From NCBI GenBank assembly GCA_002279765.1, contig NCCR01000034.1:1-63273 (forward strand): 63,273 nucleotides of DNA, given 5' to 3'. Of this stretch, positions 32,895-42,061 are shown in pieces. Numbering within the stretch: the stretch's first letter is position 1; each line of letters begins with the position of its first letter. A model generated the notes under the pieces. That model was given only the letters and a program-made list of their open reading frames with translations, was not told the origin of the DNA and searched no databases. A program made the position numbers and the translations under genes. Origin of the DNA: Verrucomicrobia bacterium 12-59-8. GTDB taxonomy: Bacteria > Verrucomicrobiota > Verrucomicrobiae > Verrucomicrobiales > Verrucomicrobiaceae.

Positions 32895-34274
32895 ATGTTC
32901 AAGTTCTCCGGCCAAGGCTCCATCACCAATTGCGACGGCATTTCGCGTCGTGATTTCCTGCAGGCAGGCGCCCTCGGCGCCATCGGGCTGACGATGCCCG
33001 GATTCGCCAAATTGAAGGCGGAAGGGCGTGTCGATGCCAAAAAGAGCAACAAGGCCTGCATCATGATTTTCAACCTTGGTGCCCCGAGCCAGCAGGATCT
33101 CTGGGACATGAAGCCCGATGCGCCGAGCGAGATTCGCGGGCCCTTCAAACCCATCCGCACCAAGAGCAACGCCTTCGAGATTTCCGAGATCTTGCCCCTG
33201 CACGCCAAGATCGCGGACAAGTTCAGCCTCGTCCGCTCCTGTTACCACACCGCCGCAGCGGTGCATGACACGGGGCATCAGATGATGCAGACAGGCCGGC
33301 TTTTCACGGGCGGGGTCAATACCCCCCACGTCGGCAGCGCCCTCGAGTTCTTGCAAGGCCGCCGCAGCGATCTTCCTGCGCATGTGATTCTACCCGAGTC
33401 GATGGGGCCCACAGGTGGCAACATGCCGCACGGCCAGGACGCCGGATTCCTCGGCAAAGCCTACGATCCCTTCGTGCTCAATGCCGATCCTTCGGTCAAA
33501 GATTTCAAAGTGCCCGATCTCCTGCCACCGAAGGAAATCGGCGAGGTGCGTCTCGAACGCCGCCGCGAACTGCGTGAGCTGGTGGACAGCAGCGTGCGCA
33601 ATTTCGAGTACAGCGAGCAGGCGAAGCTCATGGACTCCAACTTCGAGTCCGCCTACCGCATCATGACCAGCACGCAGGCTCGCGAGGCCTTCGATCTCAC
33701 CAAGGAGCCGCTCAAAGTCCGCGAACGCTACGGCATGAACCGCTTTGGCCAGAGCTGCCTGCTGGCGCGTCGTTTGGTGGAGCGCGGGGTGCGTTTCGTC
33801 ACCGTGAACACCTTCATCACCGTGTTTGGCGAGATCACCTGGGACATCCACGGCTCCAAGCCCTTCACCAGCATCGAAGGCATGTGCGACATCGTCGCTC
33901 CCATGTATGACCAAGGTTACAGCGCCCTCATCGAAGACTTGTTCCAGCGCGGCATGCTCGACGACACCATGGTCACCTGCCTCGCCGAATTCGGCCGCAC
34001 GCCCAAGATCAATCCCGCCGGTGGCCGCGACCATTGGCCAAACTGCTGGACGGTCAATTTCGCCGGCGGCGGCATCAAAGGCGGCGAAGTCATCGGTAAA
34101 TCCGACGACATCGGCGGCTACCCCACCGAGCGCCCCGTCGCCCCAAAAGAAATCGTCGCCACCATCTATCAGTCCCTCGGCATCGATCTCACCACCGAGC
34201 TCCCCGGACCGCAGGGCAGACCGTACCCTGTCGTCGATTTTGGCACGCAGGCGATCAAGGAGCTGTTTGCATAA
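32895..34274 (+). CDS. DUF1501 family protein, Tat-like signal
   Basis: From the ATG at 32895 the product is 459 residues. It begins with the typical CDGISRRDFLQAG Tat signal and then a sulfatase-like (DUF1501) fold: GAPSQQDLWDMKP, SVRNFEYSEQAKLM, LAEFGRTPKIN and GRDHWPNCW near the metal site. Members are exported, folded and co-encoded with DUF1549/1553 partners, as here (42 nt upstream of the next gene). Their substrates are not established. Earlier ATGs add a non-signal leader, so 32895 is preferred. Confidence 0.88.
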   Translation: MFKFSGQGSITNCDGISRRDFLQAGALGAIGLTMPGFAKLKAEGRVDAKKSNKACIMIFNLGAPSQQDLWDMKPDAPSEIRGPFKPIRTKSNAFEISEILPLHAKIADKFSLVRSCYHTAAAVHDTGHQMMQTGRLFTGGVNTPHVGSALEFLQGRRSDLPAHVILPESMGPTGGNMPHGQDAGFLGKAYDPFVLNADPSVKDFKVPDLLPPKEIGEVRLERRRELRELVDSSVRNFEYSEQAKLMDSNFESAYRIMTSTQAREAFDLTKEPLKVRERYGMNRFGQSCLLARRLVERGVRFVTVNTFITVFGEITWDIHGSKPFTSIEGMCDIVAPMYDQGYSALIEDLFQRGMLDDTMVTCLAEFGRTPKINPAGGRDHWPNCWTVNFAGGGIKGGEVIGKSDDIGGYPTERPVAPKEIVATIYQSLGIDLTTELPGPQGRPYPVVDFGTQAIKELFA

Positions 34275-34316
34275 AGCGGGTGCCTTCCTCCCGCCAACCC
34301 TCATCGAGTTTCCTTC

Positions 34317-36509
34317 ATGCTGTTTCGTCACTTCATCGCCTTCGCGGCTCTCACTTCATCGCTCGCCGCCGAAGCCCCATCCTTCCGCAACACCATCCAG
34401 CCCATCCTCACGCGCTATGGCTGCGCGATGGGCGCCTGCCATGGTGCCGCTGCGGGGCAGGGGGGCTTTAAGCTGTCGTTGCGCGGTTTTGATGACGAAG
34501 GGGATTGGATTTCCGTCACGCGCAGCGCGAATGGACGCCGGCTCACCATGGAAGATCCGGCGCGCAGTTTGTTTTTGCTCAAGGCCGTCAAAGCTGTGCC
34601 GCACAAAGGCGACAAACGCTTCGAGGTGAACTCGCCGGAGTACAAAGCCATCTCTAGCTGGATCGCCGCCGGTGCACCGGGACCGCAGGCCAGCGATCCC
34701 CTTATCGTCGCGCTCGATGTGGAGCCGAAGCAGTTGGTGACAAAACCCGGCGTCACACTGTCGCTCAAAGTCACCGCGAAGTTCAGCGACGGTCACAGCG
34801 AGGACGTGACTCGCTGGGCCAAATACAACGGCGTCAATGCCAGCGTCGCCACCGTGGACGATCTCGGCGTCGTCAAAACCACCGGTCGCGGAGAAACAAC
34901 CATCAGCGCCTGGTATCTCAGCCGCCTCGCCATCTCCACGCTCATTGTGCCGAGCGATGGCGTGGTCGATGAGCCTGCGTTTGCGCAGATGAAGCCGCGC
35001 AATTTCATTGACGAGCATGTGCTGACCAAACTGCGTGAGCTCAACATCCCGCCCTCCGGCCGCGCCGAAGATCACGAATTCCTGCGCCGGGCCTTTCTCG
35101 ACACGATCGGTGTTTTGCCCTCCCTGGAGGAAACCCGCGCCTTCCTCGCCGACCCAGCCGCCGACAAACGCGACCGCTTGATCGAAGCGCTGCTACAGCG
35201 TCCTGAGTTCGTCGACTACTGGTCGCACCGCTGGAGTGATCTGCTGCTCGTCAATGGCGACAAGCTCATGCCGCAGGCCATGTGGTCCTACTACAACTGG
35301 ATCCGCCGCAACGTCGCCGCGAACACGCCCTGGGACGTCATGGTGCGCGATCTACTTACCGCCACCGGCAGCACGCTGGAAAACGGTGCGGGCAATTTCT
35401 TCATCCTGAACGACGAACCCACCAAGTGCGCCGAAACCATCAGCGTCGCCTTCCTCGGCACCTCCATCGCCTGCGCGAAGTGCCACAACCACCCGATGGA
35501 AAAGTGGACGAACAATGAGTACTTCGCCTTTGCCAACATGCTCTCCCGCGTGCGCACCAAAAACGGTACGCAGGCCGAAGAGCGCGTGCTGTTCTCCTCT
35601 GCGGATGGCGAACTCGTGCAGCCCCTCACCGGCAAGCCGCAGCCTCCACATCCGCTCGATGTTACCACGCCCATCTCGATGACCTCCACCGAAGACCGCC
35701 GTGTGCCGCTCGCGAAATGGCTCACCAGCGCCAACAATAAACTCTTCCAGCGCGCCATCGTGAACCGCGTGTGGGCCAACTTCTTCGGCTCCGGCCTCGT
35801 CGAAGCCGTCGATGACCTTCGCCTGACAAATCCCGCCAGCAACGAGCCGCTCTTCGCCGACGCCTGCGAGCATCTGGTGCAGCAGAAGTTCGATCTGAAG
35901 GCCCTCATGCGCACCATTCTGCAAAGCGAGACCTACCAGCGCAGCAGCATCACACTGCCCGAAAACATCACCGATCTCCGCTACGGCTCGCACTACGTGC
36001 CGCGTCGCTTGAAAGCCGAAGTCCTGCTCGACACCGTGTCCCAGGTCACCGCCGCACCCACCACCTTCAAGATCGACAAGCGCAACGCCAACAAAGGCAC
36101 CAGCGAAAGCTACCCCATGGGCTTCCGCGCCCTGCAACTGCCCGACAGCAACATCGCCAGCTACTTCCTGAAGAGCTTCGGCCGCGCCGACCGCGTCTCC
36201 ACCTGCGAATGCGAGCGCACCAACGAACCCAGCATGGCCCAGGCCCTGCACATCGCCAACGGCGACACGCTCAACCAGAAGCTCGCCCAAAAAGACAACC
36301 GCCTCGATGCGCTGCTCGCCAGCAAACTCAGCAACGAGAAGACAGTCGAAGAAGCCTACCTCATCGCCCTTGCCCGTCTTCCCACCGAGCGCGAAATCAC
36401 CAAGACCAGCGCGATGTTTGCCACCGCCAAACCCGAAGATCGCCGCACCACCCTGGAAGACATCTTCTGGAGCCTGATGGGCTCGAAGGAGTTTTTGTTC
36501 AATCACTGA
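34317..36509 (+). CDS. DUF1549/DUF1553 planctomycete-type cytochrome protein
   Basis: The 730-residue exported product (signal peptide ending SSLAA) has CAMGACHG (CX4CH, residues 36-42) with GGFKLSLRGFDDEG, an Ig-like domain (KVTAKFSDGHSEDV), DUF1549 (RRAFLDTIGVLP, RPEFVDYWSHRWSDLL, then a CAKCH heme motif near 388) and DUF1553 (VNRVWANFFGSGLVEAVDDLRLTNPASN split over the domain, ending WSLMGSKEFLFNH). It is a close paralogue of the protein at 16538-18757. It follows the DUF1501 gene by 42 nt. Its last 7 nt overlap the convergent toxin gene. Confidence 0.9.
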   Translation: MLFRHFIAFAALTSSLAAEAPSFRNTIQPILTRYGCAMGACHGAAAGQGGFKLSLRGFDDEGDWISVTRSANGRRLTMEDPARSLFLLKAVKAVPHKGDKRFEVNSPEYKAISSWIAAGAPGPQASDPLIVALDVEPKQLVTKPGVTLSLKVTAKFSDGHSEDVTRWAKYNGVNASVATVDDLGVVKTTGRGETTISAWYLSRLAISTLIVPSDGVVDEPAFAQMKPRNFIDEHVLTKLRELNIPPSGRAEDHEFLRRAFLDTIGVLPSLEETRAFLADPAADKRDRLIEALLQRPEFVDYWSHRWSDLLLVNGDKLMPQAMWSYYNWIRRNVAANTPWDVMVRDLLTATGSTLENGAGNFFILNDEPTKCAETISVAFLGTSIACAKCHNHPMEKWTNNEYFAFANMLSRVRTKNGTQAEERVLFSSADGELVQPLTGKPQPPHPLDVTTPISMTSTEDRRVPLAKWLTSANNKLFQRAIVNRVWANFFGSGLVEAVDDLRLTNPASNEPLFADACEHLVQQKFDLKALMRTILQSETYQRSSITLPENITDLRYGSHYVPRRLKAEVLLDTVSQVTAAPTTFKIDKRNANKGTSESYPMGFRALQLPDSNIASYFLKSFGRADRVSTCECERTNEPSMAQALHIANGDTLNQKLAQKDNRLDALLASKLSNEKTVEEAYLIALARLPTEREITKTSAMFATAKPEDRRTTLEDIFWSLMGSKEFLFNH

Positions 36510-36823
36510 TTTTCGGGGTCACGCTCGCTGAGCGTGGTCCTCAAATCCTCGGGATTCTTCGCTGTATGCCAAAGCAACGTCACCACCACCCAGTCATCCT
36601 GAATGCGAAAGTAGATCGCATACGGGAAGGGCTTGGCGAAGACTCGGCTGAACTGTTTGTAAATCTGCCGATGGGTTCCTGCGAAACGGGCGATTTCAGG
36701 CAGCTGCGCTCTGAAAGCAGCCACAAAACGACGGCTCAGATCACGCCCTCCTACCCGGGCATGCCAGGTAGCAGCATCGTCGATGTCATCCCAAACTTCT
36801 GGAAGAATGCGGATCTGCTTCAT
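36503..36823 (-). CDS. RelE/ParE-family toxin
   Basis: The 106-residue product fits the RelE/ParE fold: an early helix (DDIDDAATWHARVGGRDLSRRF), FPYAIYFRIQDDWVVVTLLWHTAKNPE near the C-terminus, and basic residues in that region. Such toxins cleave mRNA on the ribosome or poison gyrase; the branch cannot be told apart with confidence. It is translated after the antitoxin with a 4 nt ATGA overlap. The pair lies antisense to, and between, two genes of a conserved set, suggesting insertion. Confidence 0.82.
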   Translation of the reverse strand: MKQIRILPEVWDDIDDAATWHARVGGRDLSRRFVAAFRAQLPEIARFAGTHRQIYKQFSRVFAKPFPYAIYFRIQDDWVVVTLLWHTAKNPEDLRTTLSERDPENQ

Positions 36824-37044
36824 CCATGTCTGGCTTTAATGAGTGCGTCAAACTGCTCCAGTGTCAAAGCCCGAGAAGGATCACGTTCAAACCGAGCCCA
36901 GCGGGAATCGAGTTCGCGCTTTTCAGGCTCACTGACTTCTGGCTCATTCATGGATTCACCGATGGACTGCCATAGTGCGTCCACTAGCAGCAGCTTCTCT
37001 CCAACTGGAAGTGCCTGGAGTTTGCGGAGTTCACTCTCACTCAT
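36820..37044 (-). CDS. Antitoxin of TIGR02574-like (addiction module component) family
   Basis: The 74-residue product is small and acidic and fits the putative addiction module component family: ELRKLQALPVGEKLLLVDALWQSI at the N-terminus and the EKRELDSRWARFERDPSRALTLEQF segment followed by a short basic end. It should bind and neutralise the downstream toxin and repress its own promoter. It starts the leftward pair. The promoter must lie in the 63 nt to the divergent gene at 37108. Confidence 0.8.
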   Translation of the reverse strand: MSESELRKLQALPVGEKLLLVDALWQSIGESMNEPEVSEPEKRELDSRWARFERDPSRALTLEQFDALIKARHG

Positions 37045-37107
37045 GGCGGAAGTATCCCGGCCGGCCGCTATTTTGCAACCCCTCTCTCACCCCTTTGCTA
37101 CCGCATT

Positions 37108-40100
37108 ATGAGCATCATACGGCAGACTCTTCTTTTGATGGTTTCCATCACCGTTGCCCACGCCCAGACCGTGGATTACACCAAACAGATCGTCCCGCTG
37201 TTCGACATCTACTGCATCGACTGCCATGACGACACCGATGCGGACGGCGAGTTCCAGTTGGATACCTTTGCAAACCTGATGAAGGGCGGCAAAGAGGGCG
37301 TGGCCATCGTTGCTGGCAAAGCCAATGACAGCATGCTGGTCAAGTTTCTCGAAGGTCATTCGGGCCGCGGCGGGAAGAATGAATTCATGCCACCCGGCAA
37401 ACGCGAAAAACTCAAACCCGAGGAGATCGCGCTGATCAAGACCTGGATCAACACGGGTGCCAATGGGCCGCAGCTCGCCGATGCGAAGCCGATGCCTCGG
37501 GAGGTTATCACGCCGAAGATCATGCCAACGGTGCCGCCAAAACACGCGATCCAAGCCGTGGCGTTTTCGCCGAAAGTACAGCTCATCGCGGTAGGCCGCT
37601 ACGGCGAGGTCGAGCTGCTCAATCCTGTCACGCGGGCCGTGGTGCGCAAGCTCACCGGCATCAAGGGCAAAGCCAACGCGGTCGCCTTTTCACCCGATGG
37701 CGCGACGGTTTACGCCGCTGGTGGCGAGGCTGGCATTGTGGGCATCGTGAAGAGCTGGAAGACCAGCGATGGCACGCCCCTGCAGTCATTCGAAGGTCAT
37801 CTCGACGCTGCGTATGCGCTCGCCGTTTCGCCTGATGGCAAGATGATGGCCACGGGAGCCTACGATCAAAAGATCCGCCTTTGGGACGTGACGACGGGCA
37901 AGGAGATCGCCCTGCTCAAAGGTCACAACGGCGCGGTGAACGGCCTCTCGTTCCGCCCGGATGGCAAGGTGCTCGCGAGCGCCAGCGCCGACCGCACGGT
38001 GAAGCTCTGGAGCATCCCGGGTGGTCAGCGACTCGACACGCTTTCGCAACCCACCAAGGAGCAGACCTGCGTCGTCTTCAGCTCCGATGGCAAACAGCTT
38101 TTCGCCGCAGGTGGCGACAATCGCATCCGCGTCTGGAGCATCAGCCCAGATGCCAAGGAAGGCACAAACAAGATCATTACCAGCCATTTTGCCCATGAAG
38201 GCGGCATCTTGCATCTCGCGCTCTCCATCGACGGCAAACTGCTCGCCTCCACCTCGACTGACAAATCACTCCGGCTCTGGAATACCAGCGATCTCACAGA
38301 AAAAGTCCCCTTGGAAAAGCAACCCGACTGGTCTTCCGCACTCGCCTTCACCGACAAAGCACAGCTCGTGGCCGGTCGCGTGGATGGTAGCCTCAGCATC
38401 TATGAATCGACCACTGGCAAGGCTGTGATGGTCCCTGCTCCTGCAAAGCCAGCCATGGCCGTAAAGCCCGAGCTCACACGCGTCACACCAGGCGCCGCGC
38501 ACATCGGTGGTGAACTGATCGTGACCTTCACTGGTAAGATCTTCTCCGCAGACACACAGGCGATGGCTTCGCATCACGGGCTGAAAGTGGAGCTCATCAA
38601 AAGCTCGGTCAAACCCACCACGGCCCGCGTCAAAATCACCGCCAGTGCCGAAGTGCCACGCGGTGCGTACGACGTCTGGCTCAAGAGCACCGCTGGTGAA
38701 TCTGCGCGGATCAAAATCTATGCCGATGATCTTGTACCCATCGTTTCGCAAGCGGCTGATTTCAAAGCGGCCCCTATGAGCATCGCGTCATTGCCAGCCA
38801 GCCTATGGGGCACCCTCACCGAAATCGGCCAGCATGACGCATATCGTTTCAAAGCCAAAGCGGGCGAAGAACTCGTGCTCGATCTCTCCGTCGCGCAGAT
38901 CGGCAGTCTGGCAAAATCGCCAGCGCTGGAGATCATGGACGCGAACTACACCGTTCTCGAATATGGTGAATACATCGTGCTCGTGAGCAACACCACCATG
39001 GATGGCAGCGCCGATCACGCCTATCGCCTCACCATGGGCTCGCTGCCTTACGTCACCGCCTGGTCGCCGCTCGTCGCGCAGGTCGGCAAGGAAACCAAAG
39101 TCACACTCATCGGCCATCATCTCGGAGACAAGAGCACCGTGATGATGAAGCCCGAGAAGGAAGGCATGATGAACGTGCCGCTGGATACCAAGACCCTGCG
39201 GTTCCGCTCCATGCCCATGCTGCGCGTAAGCGCCTTGGCACAGATTGAAGAAGTGGAAAGCAATGACGACATCGCCAAGGCGCAAAACGTTACCGCGCCT
39301 GTCACCGTGAATGCACGTCTCGCGAAGGCGCATGACATCGATTGCTTCGCCTTCGAAGCCAAGAAAGGTCAGGCATGGATCATCGAAACGCTGGCCGATC
39401 TCGCGGGTTCGCCTGCCGACACGAAATTGGAAGTCGTGCATGCCGACGGCAAACCCGTGCAGCGGATGCTGCTGCAGTCCGTGCGCGACAGTTACAACAA
39501 CTTCCGCAGCGTCGATGCCAACAACCCTGACATCCGTCTGCAAAACTGGGAGGAGATGGAGTTGAACGAGTTCGCCTACTTCAATGGCGATGTGATGAAG
39601 ATCTTCCGCATGCCGCGCGGCCCCGATGGCGGCTGCTTTTTCTACACCTCCGGCGGCAAACGCAGCGCCTACTTTGATACCACGGCAAATTCGCACTCGC
39701 TCGATGAGCCCTGTTACATCGTCGAGCCCAGACCCATCGGCAGCCAGATCGTACCGAACGGCCTGCCCGTCTTCACGCTGAACTACACCAATGACGACAG
39801 CGGTGACCGCAAGCTCGGCAGCGACTCGCGCCTCACCTTCACCTCACCTGCGGACGGTCGTTACATCATCAAAGTCACCGATACACGTGGCTGGGGGAGC
39901 GAGCGCTACGTCTATGCACTTTCCATTCGTCAGCCGATGCCCGATTTCAGCGTGAAAATCGCCGGAATGAATCCCACCGTCATGCCCGGTGCCTCCGTCG
40001 GTTTCTCCTTCCGCGCCGAGCGGGTGGATGGCTTCGATGATGCCATCCAGATCGACATCACCGGCCTGCCCGCAGGCTATTACGCCTCCTCCCCGCTCCT

Positions 40101-40659
40101 CATCGAAGCCGGGCATGATTTGATCAGCGGCAGCCTCCACGCCGCGCCGGATGCCCCTGCTGGCACCGACTGGAGCAAGCTCAAGATCACCGCGAAATCC
40201 AAAGCCCTCACCCACGACGCCGGAACCTTCGGCAAAGTCACTCTAGGTGCTGCGCCGAAGTTCATCATCGTCATGGAGCCCGAAGCAGGTGGCAAGCCCG
40301 TCATGCGCGAAATCAAGGATGAAACCAAGCCCCTCGAAATAACCCTCGCTCCCGGTCAAACCGTGAAGGCCTGGATCCGCGCCGTGCGCATGGGCAACGA
40401 AGGCATCCTCAGCCTCGATGTGCATGGCCTTCCCCACGGCGTCATCGTCGATGACATCGGCCTCAACGGCGTGCAGATCCGCGAAAAAGAAAACGAGCGC
40501 CCCATCTTCTTCCGCGCCGCCAACTGGGTCAAAGATCAGGACAAACTCATCCACGCCGCCCTCAGCTCCGCCCGCAACGAACACGACAGCGCCGGACTGC
40601 AGACAAGCTTTCCGATCCTGATGAAGATCCGGAAGCCGGTGGGTGTGGCGGGGAGATGA
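37108..40659 (+). CDS. Exported cytochrome c / WD40 / PPC multidomain protein
   Basis: The 1183-residue product has a signal peptide, then a planctomycete-type cytochrome segment with CIDCH (Cys36-x2-Cys39-His40) and FMPPGKREKL. A WD40 beta-propeller of at least six blades follows (about 145-440; DGKMMATGAYDQKIRLWDV, DGKVLASASADRTVKLWSI). Ig/IPT-like and two PPC-like domains follow (about 450-1183; YRFKAKAGEELVLDLS and DCFAFEAKKGQAWIIETLADL). It probably acts at the cell surface with the neighbouring DUF1501 and DUF1549/1553 proteins, by analogy to similar gene sets in this phylum; its substrate is unknown. Confidence 0.85.
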   Translation: MSIIRQTLLLMVSITVAHAQTVDYTKQIVPLFDIYCIDCHDDTDADGEFQLDTFANLMKGGKEGVAIVAGKANDSMLVKFLEGHSGRGGKNEFMPPGKREKLKPEEIALIKTWINTGANGPQLADAKPMPREVITPKIMPTVPPKHAIQAVAFSPKVQLIAVGRYGEVELLNPVTRAVVRKLTGIKGKANAVAFSPDGATVYAAGGEAGIVGIVKSWKTSDGTPLQSFEGHLDAAYALAVSPDGKMMATGAYDQKIRLWDVTTGKEIALLKGHNGAVNGLSFRPDGKVLASASADRTVKLWSIPGGQRLDTLSQPTKEQTCVVFSSDGKQLFAAGGDNRIRVWSISPDAKEGTNKIITSHFAHEGGILHLALSIDGKLLASTSTDKSLRLWNTSDLTEKVPLEKQPDWSSALAFTDKAQLVAGRVDGSLSIYESTTGKAVMVPAPAKPAMAVKPELTRVTPGAAHIGGELIVTFTGKIFSADTQAMASHHGLKVELIKSSVKPTTARVKITASAEVPRGAYDVWLKSTAGESARIKIYADDLVPIVSQAADFKAAPMSIASLPASLWGTLTEIGQHDAYRFKAKAGEELVLDLSVAQIGSLAKSPALEIMDANYTVLEYGEYIVLVSNTTMDGSADHAYRLTMGSLPYVTAWSPLVAQVGKETKVTLIGHHLGDKSTVMMKPEKEGMMNVPLDTKTLRFRSMPMLRVSALAQIEEVESNDDIAKAQNVTAPVTVNARLAKAHDIDCFAFEAKKGQAWIIETLADLAGSPADTKLEVVHADGKPVQRMLLQSVRDSYNNFRSVDANNPDIRLQNWEEMELNEFAYFNGDVMKIFRMPRGPDGGCFFYTSGGKRSAYFDTTANSHSLDEPCYIVEPRPIGSQIVPNGLPVFTLNYTNDDSGDRKLGSDSRLTFTSPADGRYIIKVTDTRGWGSERYVYALSIRQPMPDFSVKIAGMNPTVMPGASVGFSFRAERVDGFDDAIQIDITGLPAGYYASSPLLIEAGHDLISGSLHAAPDAPAGTDWSKLKITAKSKALTHDAGTFGKVTLGAAPKFIIVMEPEAGGKPVMREIKDETKPLEITLAPGQTVKAWIRAVRMGNEGILSLDVHGLPHGVIVDDIGLNGVQIREKENERPIFFRAANWVKDQDKLIHAALSSARNEHDSAGLQTSFPILMKIRKPVGVAGR

Positions 40660-40733
40660 GGTTCCCCGAACAAGGTGCCTTTGCAGCTTTTGCCAGCGTT
40701 AAGGATCCCAATCCTCAAAGCTAATCGGCCAGA

Positions 40734-41945
40734 TCAAGTGCTCGTGTCATTTTCAGAGTACACGGGGTTCTGTCCTTGAAGCCAGTAGACCGCCTTTCGC
40801 CGTTCCTCCATGATGCCGCTGGTGCATTTCCAATCCTCTTCGGAAGACATGAGCAAAGGTTCTCCTTTGATCTCCAAATCATTGTTGATCAACCTTGCCA
40901 TCGATAGGTCCATGGGACCACACCAAGCCCGGGGCGCGTATTCCACGAGATCCATGGCTTTAGGCTCAACATAAAATTGGCGAAGACGCCAATGAATCGC
41001 GAGCATCTGGAAAGACAGCTTCTCCAATTCTTCAGGGCTACGGAGCTTGGGTGTCACGCGTTCATTCTCCAGGTCACTGATCACCTTGTAGAGGTCGTCG
41101 GTCGATGCCTGCTCATCATAGGCAGGCAGTTCCATGAGTCCCACGGACCATGCGAGCACAGCTGCTCCTTCTGAGAGCCAGGGCAGTTCCCAGCTCTTTT
41201 TCTCCGGCAGTTTGCCGACTGGCGTTTCCAACGACTCAATTTCATCTTCCTCTCCTTCTTGCCATGCCTCTGAGTTTCGCAAATCGGCCAGCATTTCCAA
41301 ACGCAGAGCCTCACCTTCAGGGTGATCTTCCATGAAGCCGCGATTCACCAAAGCTCCCATAAGAACAAGGCGGGAAATGACGCGTGCTTCGCTTGGAGGA
41401 TCACTCGCGGGCGATTCATCCGAAGGCTCTGGATCTTCGTTTTGCACAGGCAGATGTGCGGGGATCTGAGCCTCGGGGTCTGCATCATCGTCGGCAGATA
41501 TGATCAAACGTCCTTCGGCGTCACTCAGGCAGCCAGGTAGAAAAATGACACCTTCCACCAAGCGTGCGATGGCGGCGATCACCTCCTGACGCGGGTCATT
41601 GTCTGTGAATGCTGGCTCGATCATGAAACTCAGGGCAAAAGACAGTCCTGGCAGATAGCCAAACAGGTCGGGCCGCTGACTGGCACCGGGAAACTGTCGG
41701 AAATATCCTGCCATTCCCAACAGTTGTGCATTCCATCCTGAGCCTGCGTAATACTCAGGATCGTGACGCACTTCCATGTGGAGCGCACCCTTCAGCCAGC
41801 CACGTTTCCAAGTGCCCCTGGCGCAGGACCAAACGCCTTCTTCACTCGTTTCGACGGCTGCTTCGGGGAGCAGTTGCCGCAGCAATTGCAAAACTTCCTC
41901 GGGCTTCCGGTGCTGGCTGAAAATGTTGATGGGCGGAGGTGGCAT
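40734..41945 (-). CDS. DUF4272-containing protein
   Basis: The 403-residue cytosolic protein has an N-terminal domain of about 150 residues, an acidic linker (about 150-190, DDDADPEAQ and EDPEPSDE) and a C-terminal DUF4272-like domain: SRLVLMGALVNRGFM, LPWLSEGAAVLAWSVGLMELP, WRLRQFYVEP. DUF4272 has no known function. It stands alone between a convergent neighbour (75 nt to the stop at 40659) and a divergent oxidoreductase gene. Confidence 0.75.
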   Translation of the reverse strand: MPPPPINIFSQHRKPEEVLQLLRQLLPEAAVETSEEGVWSCARGTWKRGWLKGALHMEVRHDPEYYAGSGWNAQLLGMAGYFRQFPGASQRPDLFGYLPGLSFALSFMIEPAFTDNDPRQEVIAAIARLVEGVIFLPGCLSDAEGRLIISADDDADPEAQIPAHLPVQNEDPEPSDESPASDPPSEARVISRLVLMGALVNRGFMEDHPEGEALRLEMLADLRNSEAWQEGEEDEIESLETPVGKLPEKKSWELPWLSEGAAVLAWSVGLMELPAYDEQASTDDLYKVISDLENERVTPKLRSPEELEKLSFQMLAIHWRLRQFYVEPKAMDLVEYAPRAWCGPMDLSMARLINNDLEIKGEPLLMSSEEDWKCTSGIMEERRKAVYWLQGQNPVYSENDTST

Positions 41946-42061
41946 GCGCGCCAGTTTTCACAGACTTGTCATTGAGTCATACGAAATTTCAGACCTGGAG
42001 CCTGATCAGGAATTATATTTACACGCTACAAAAGCCCGTGCATCCGCGTTCCTACCTTCTA

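Noticed and set aside
41939..42061. Longer start for the Gfo/Idh/MocA gene
   Set aside because: The ATG at 42062 gives an immediate twin-Arg leader; the longer frame hides it.
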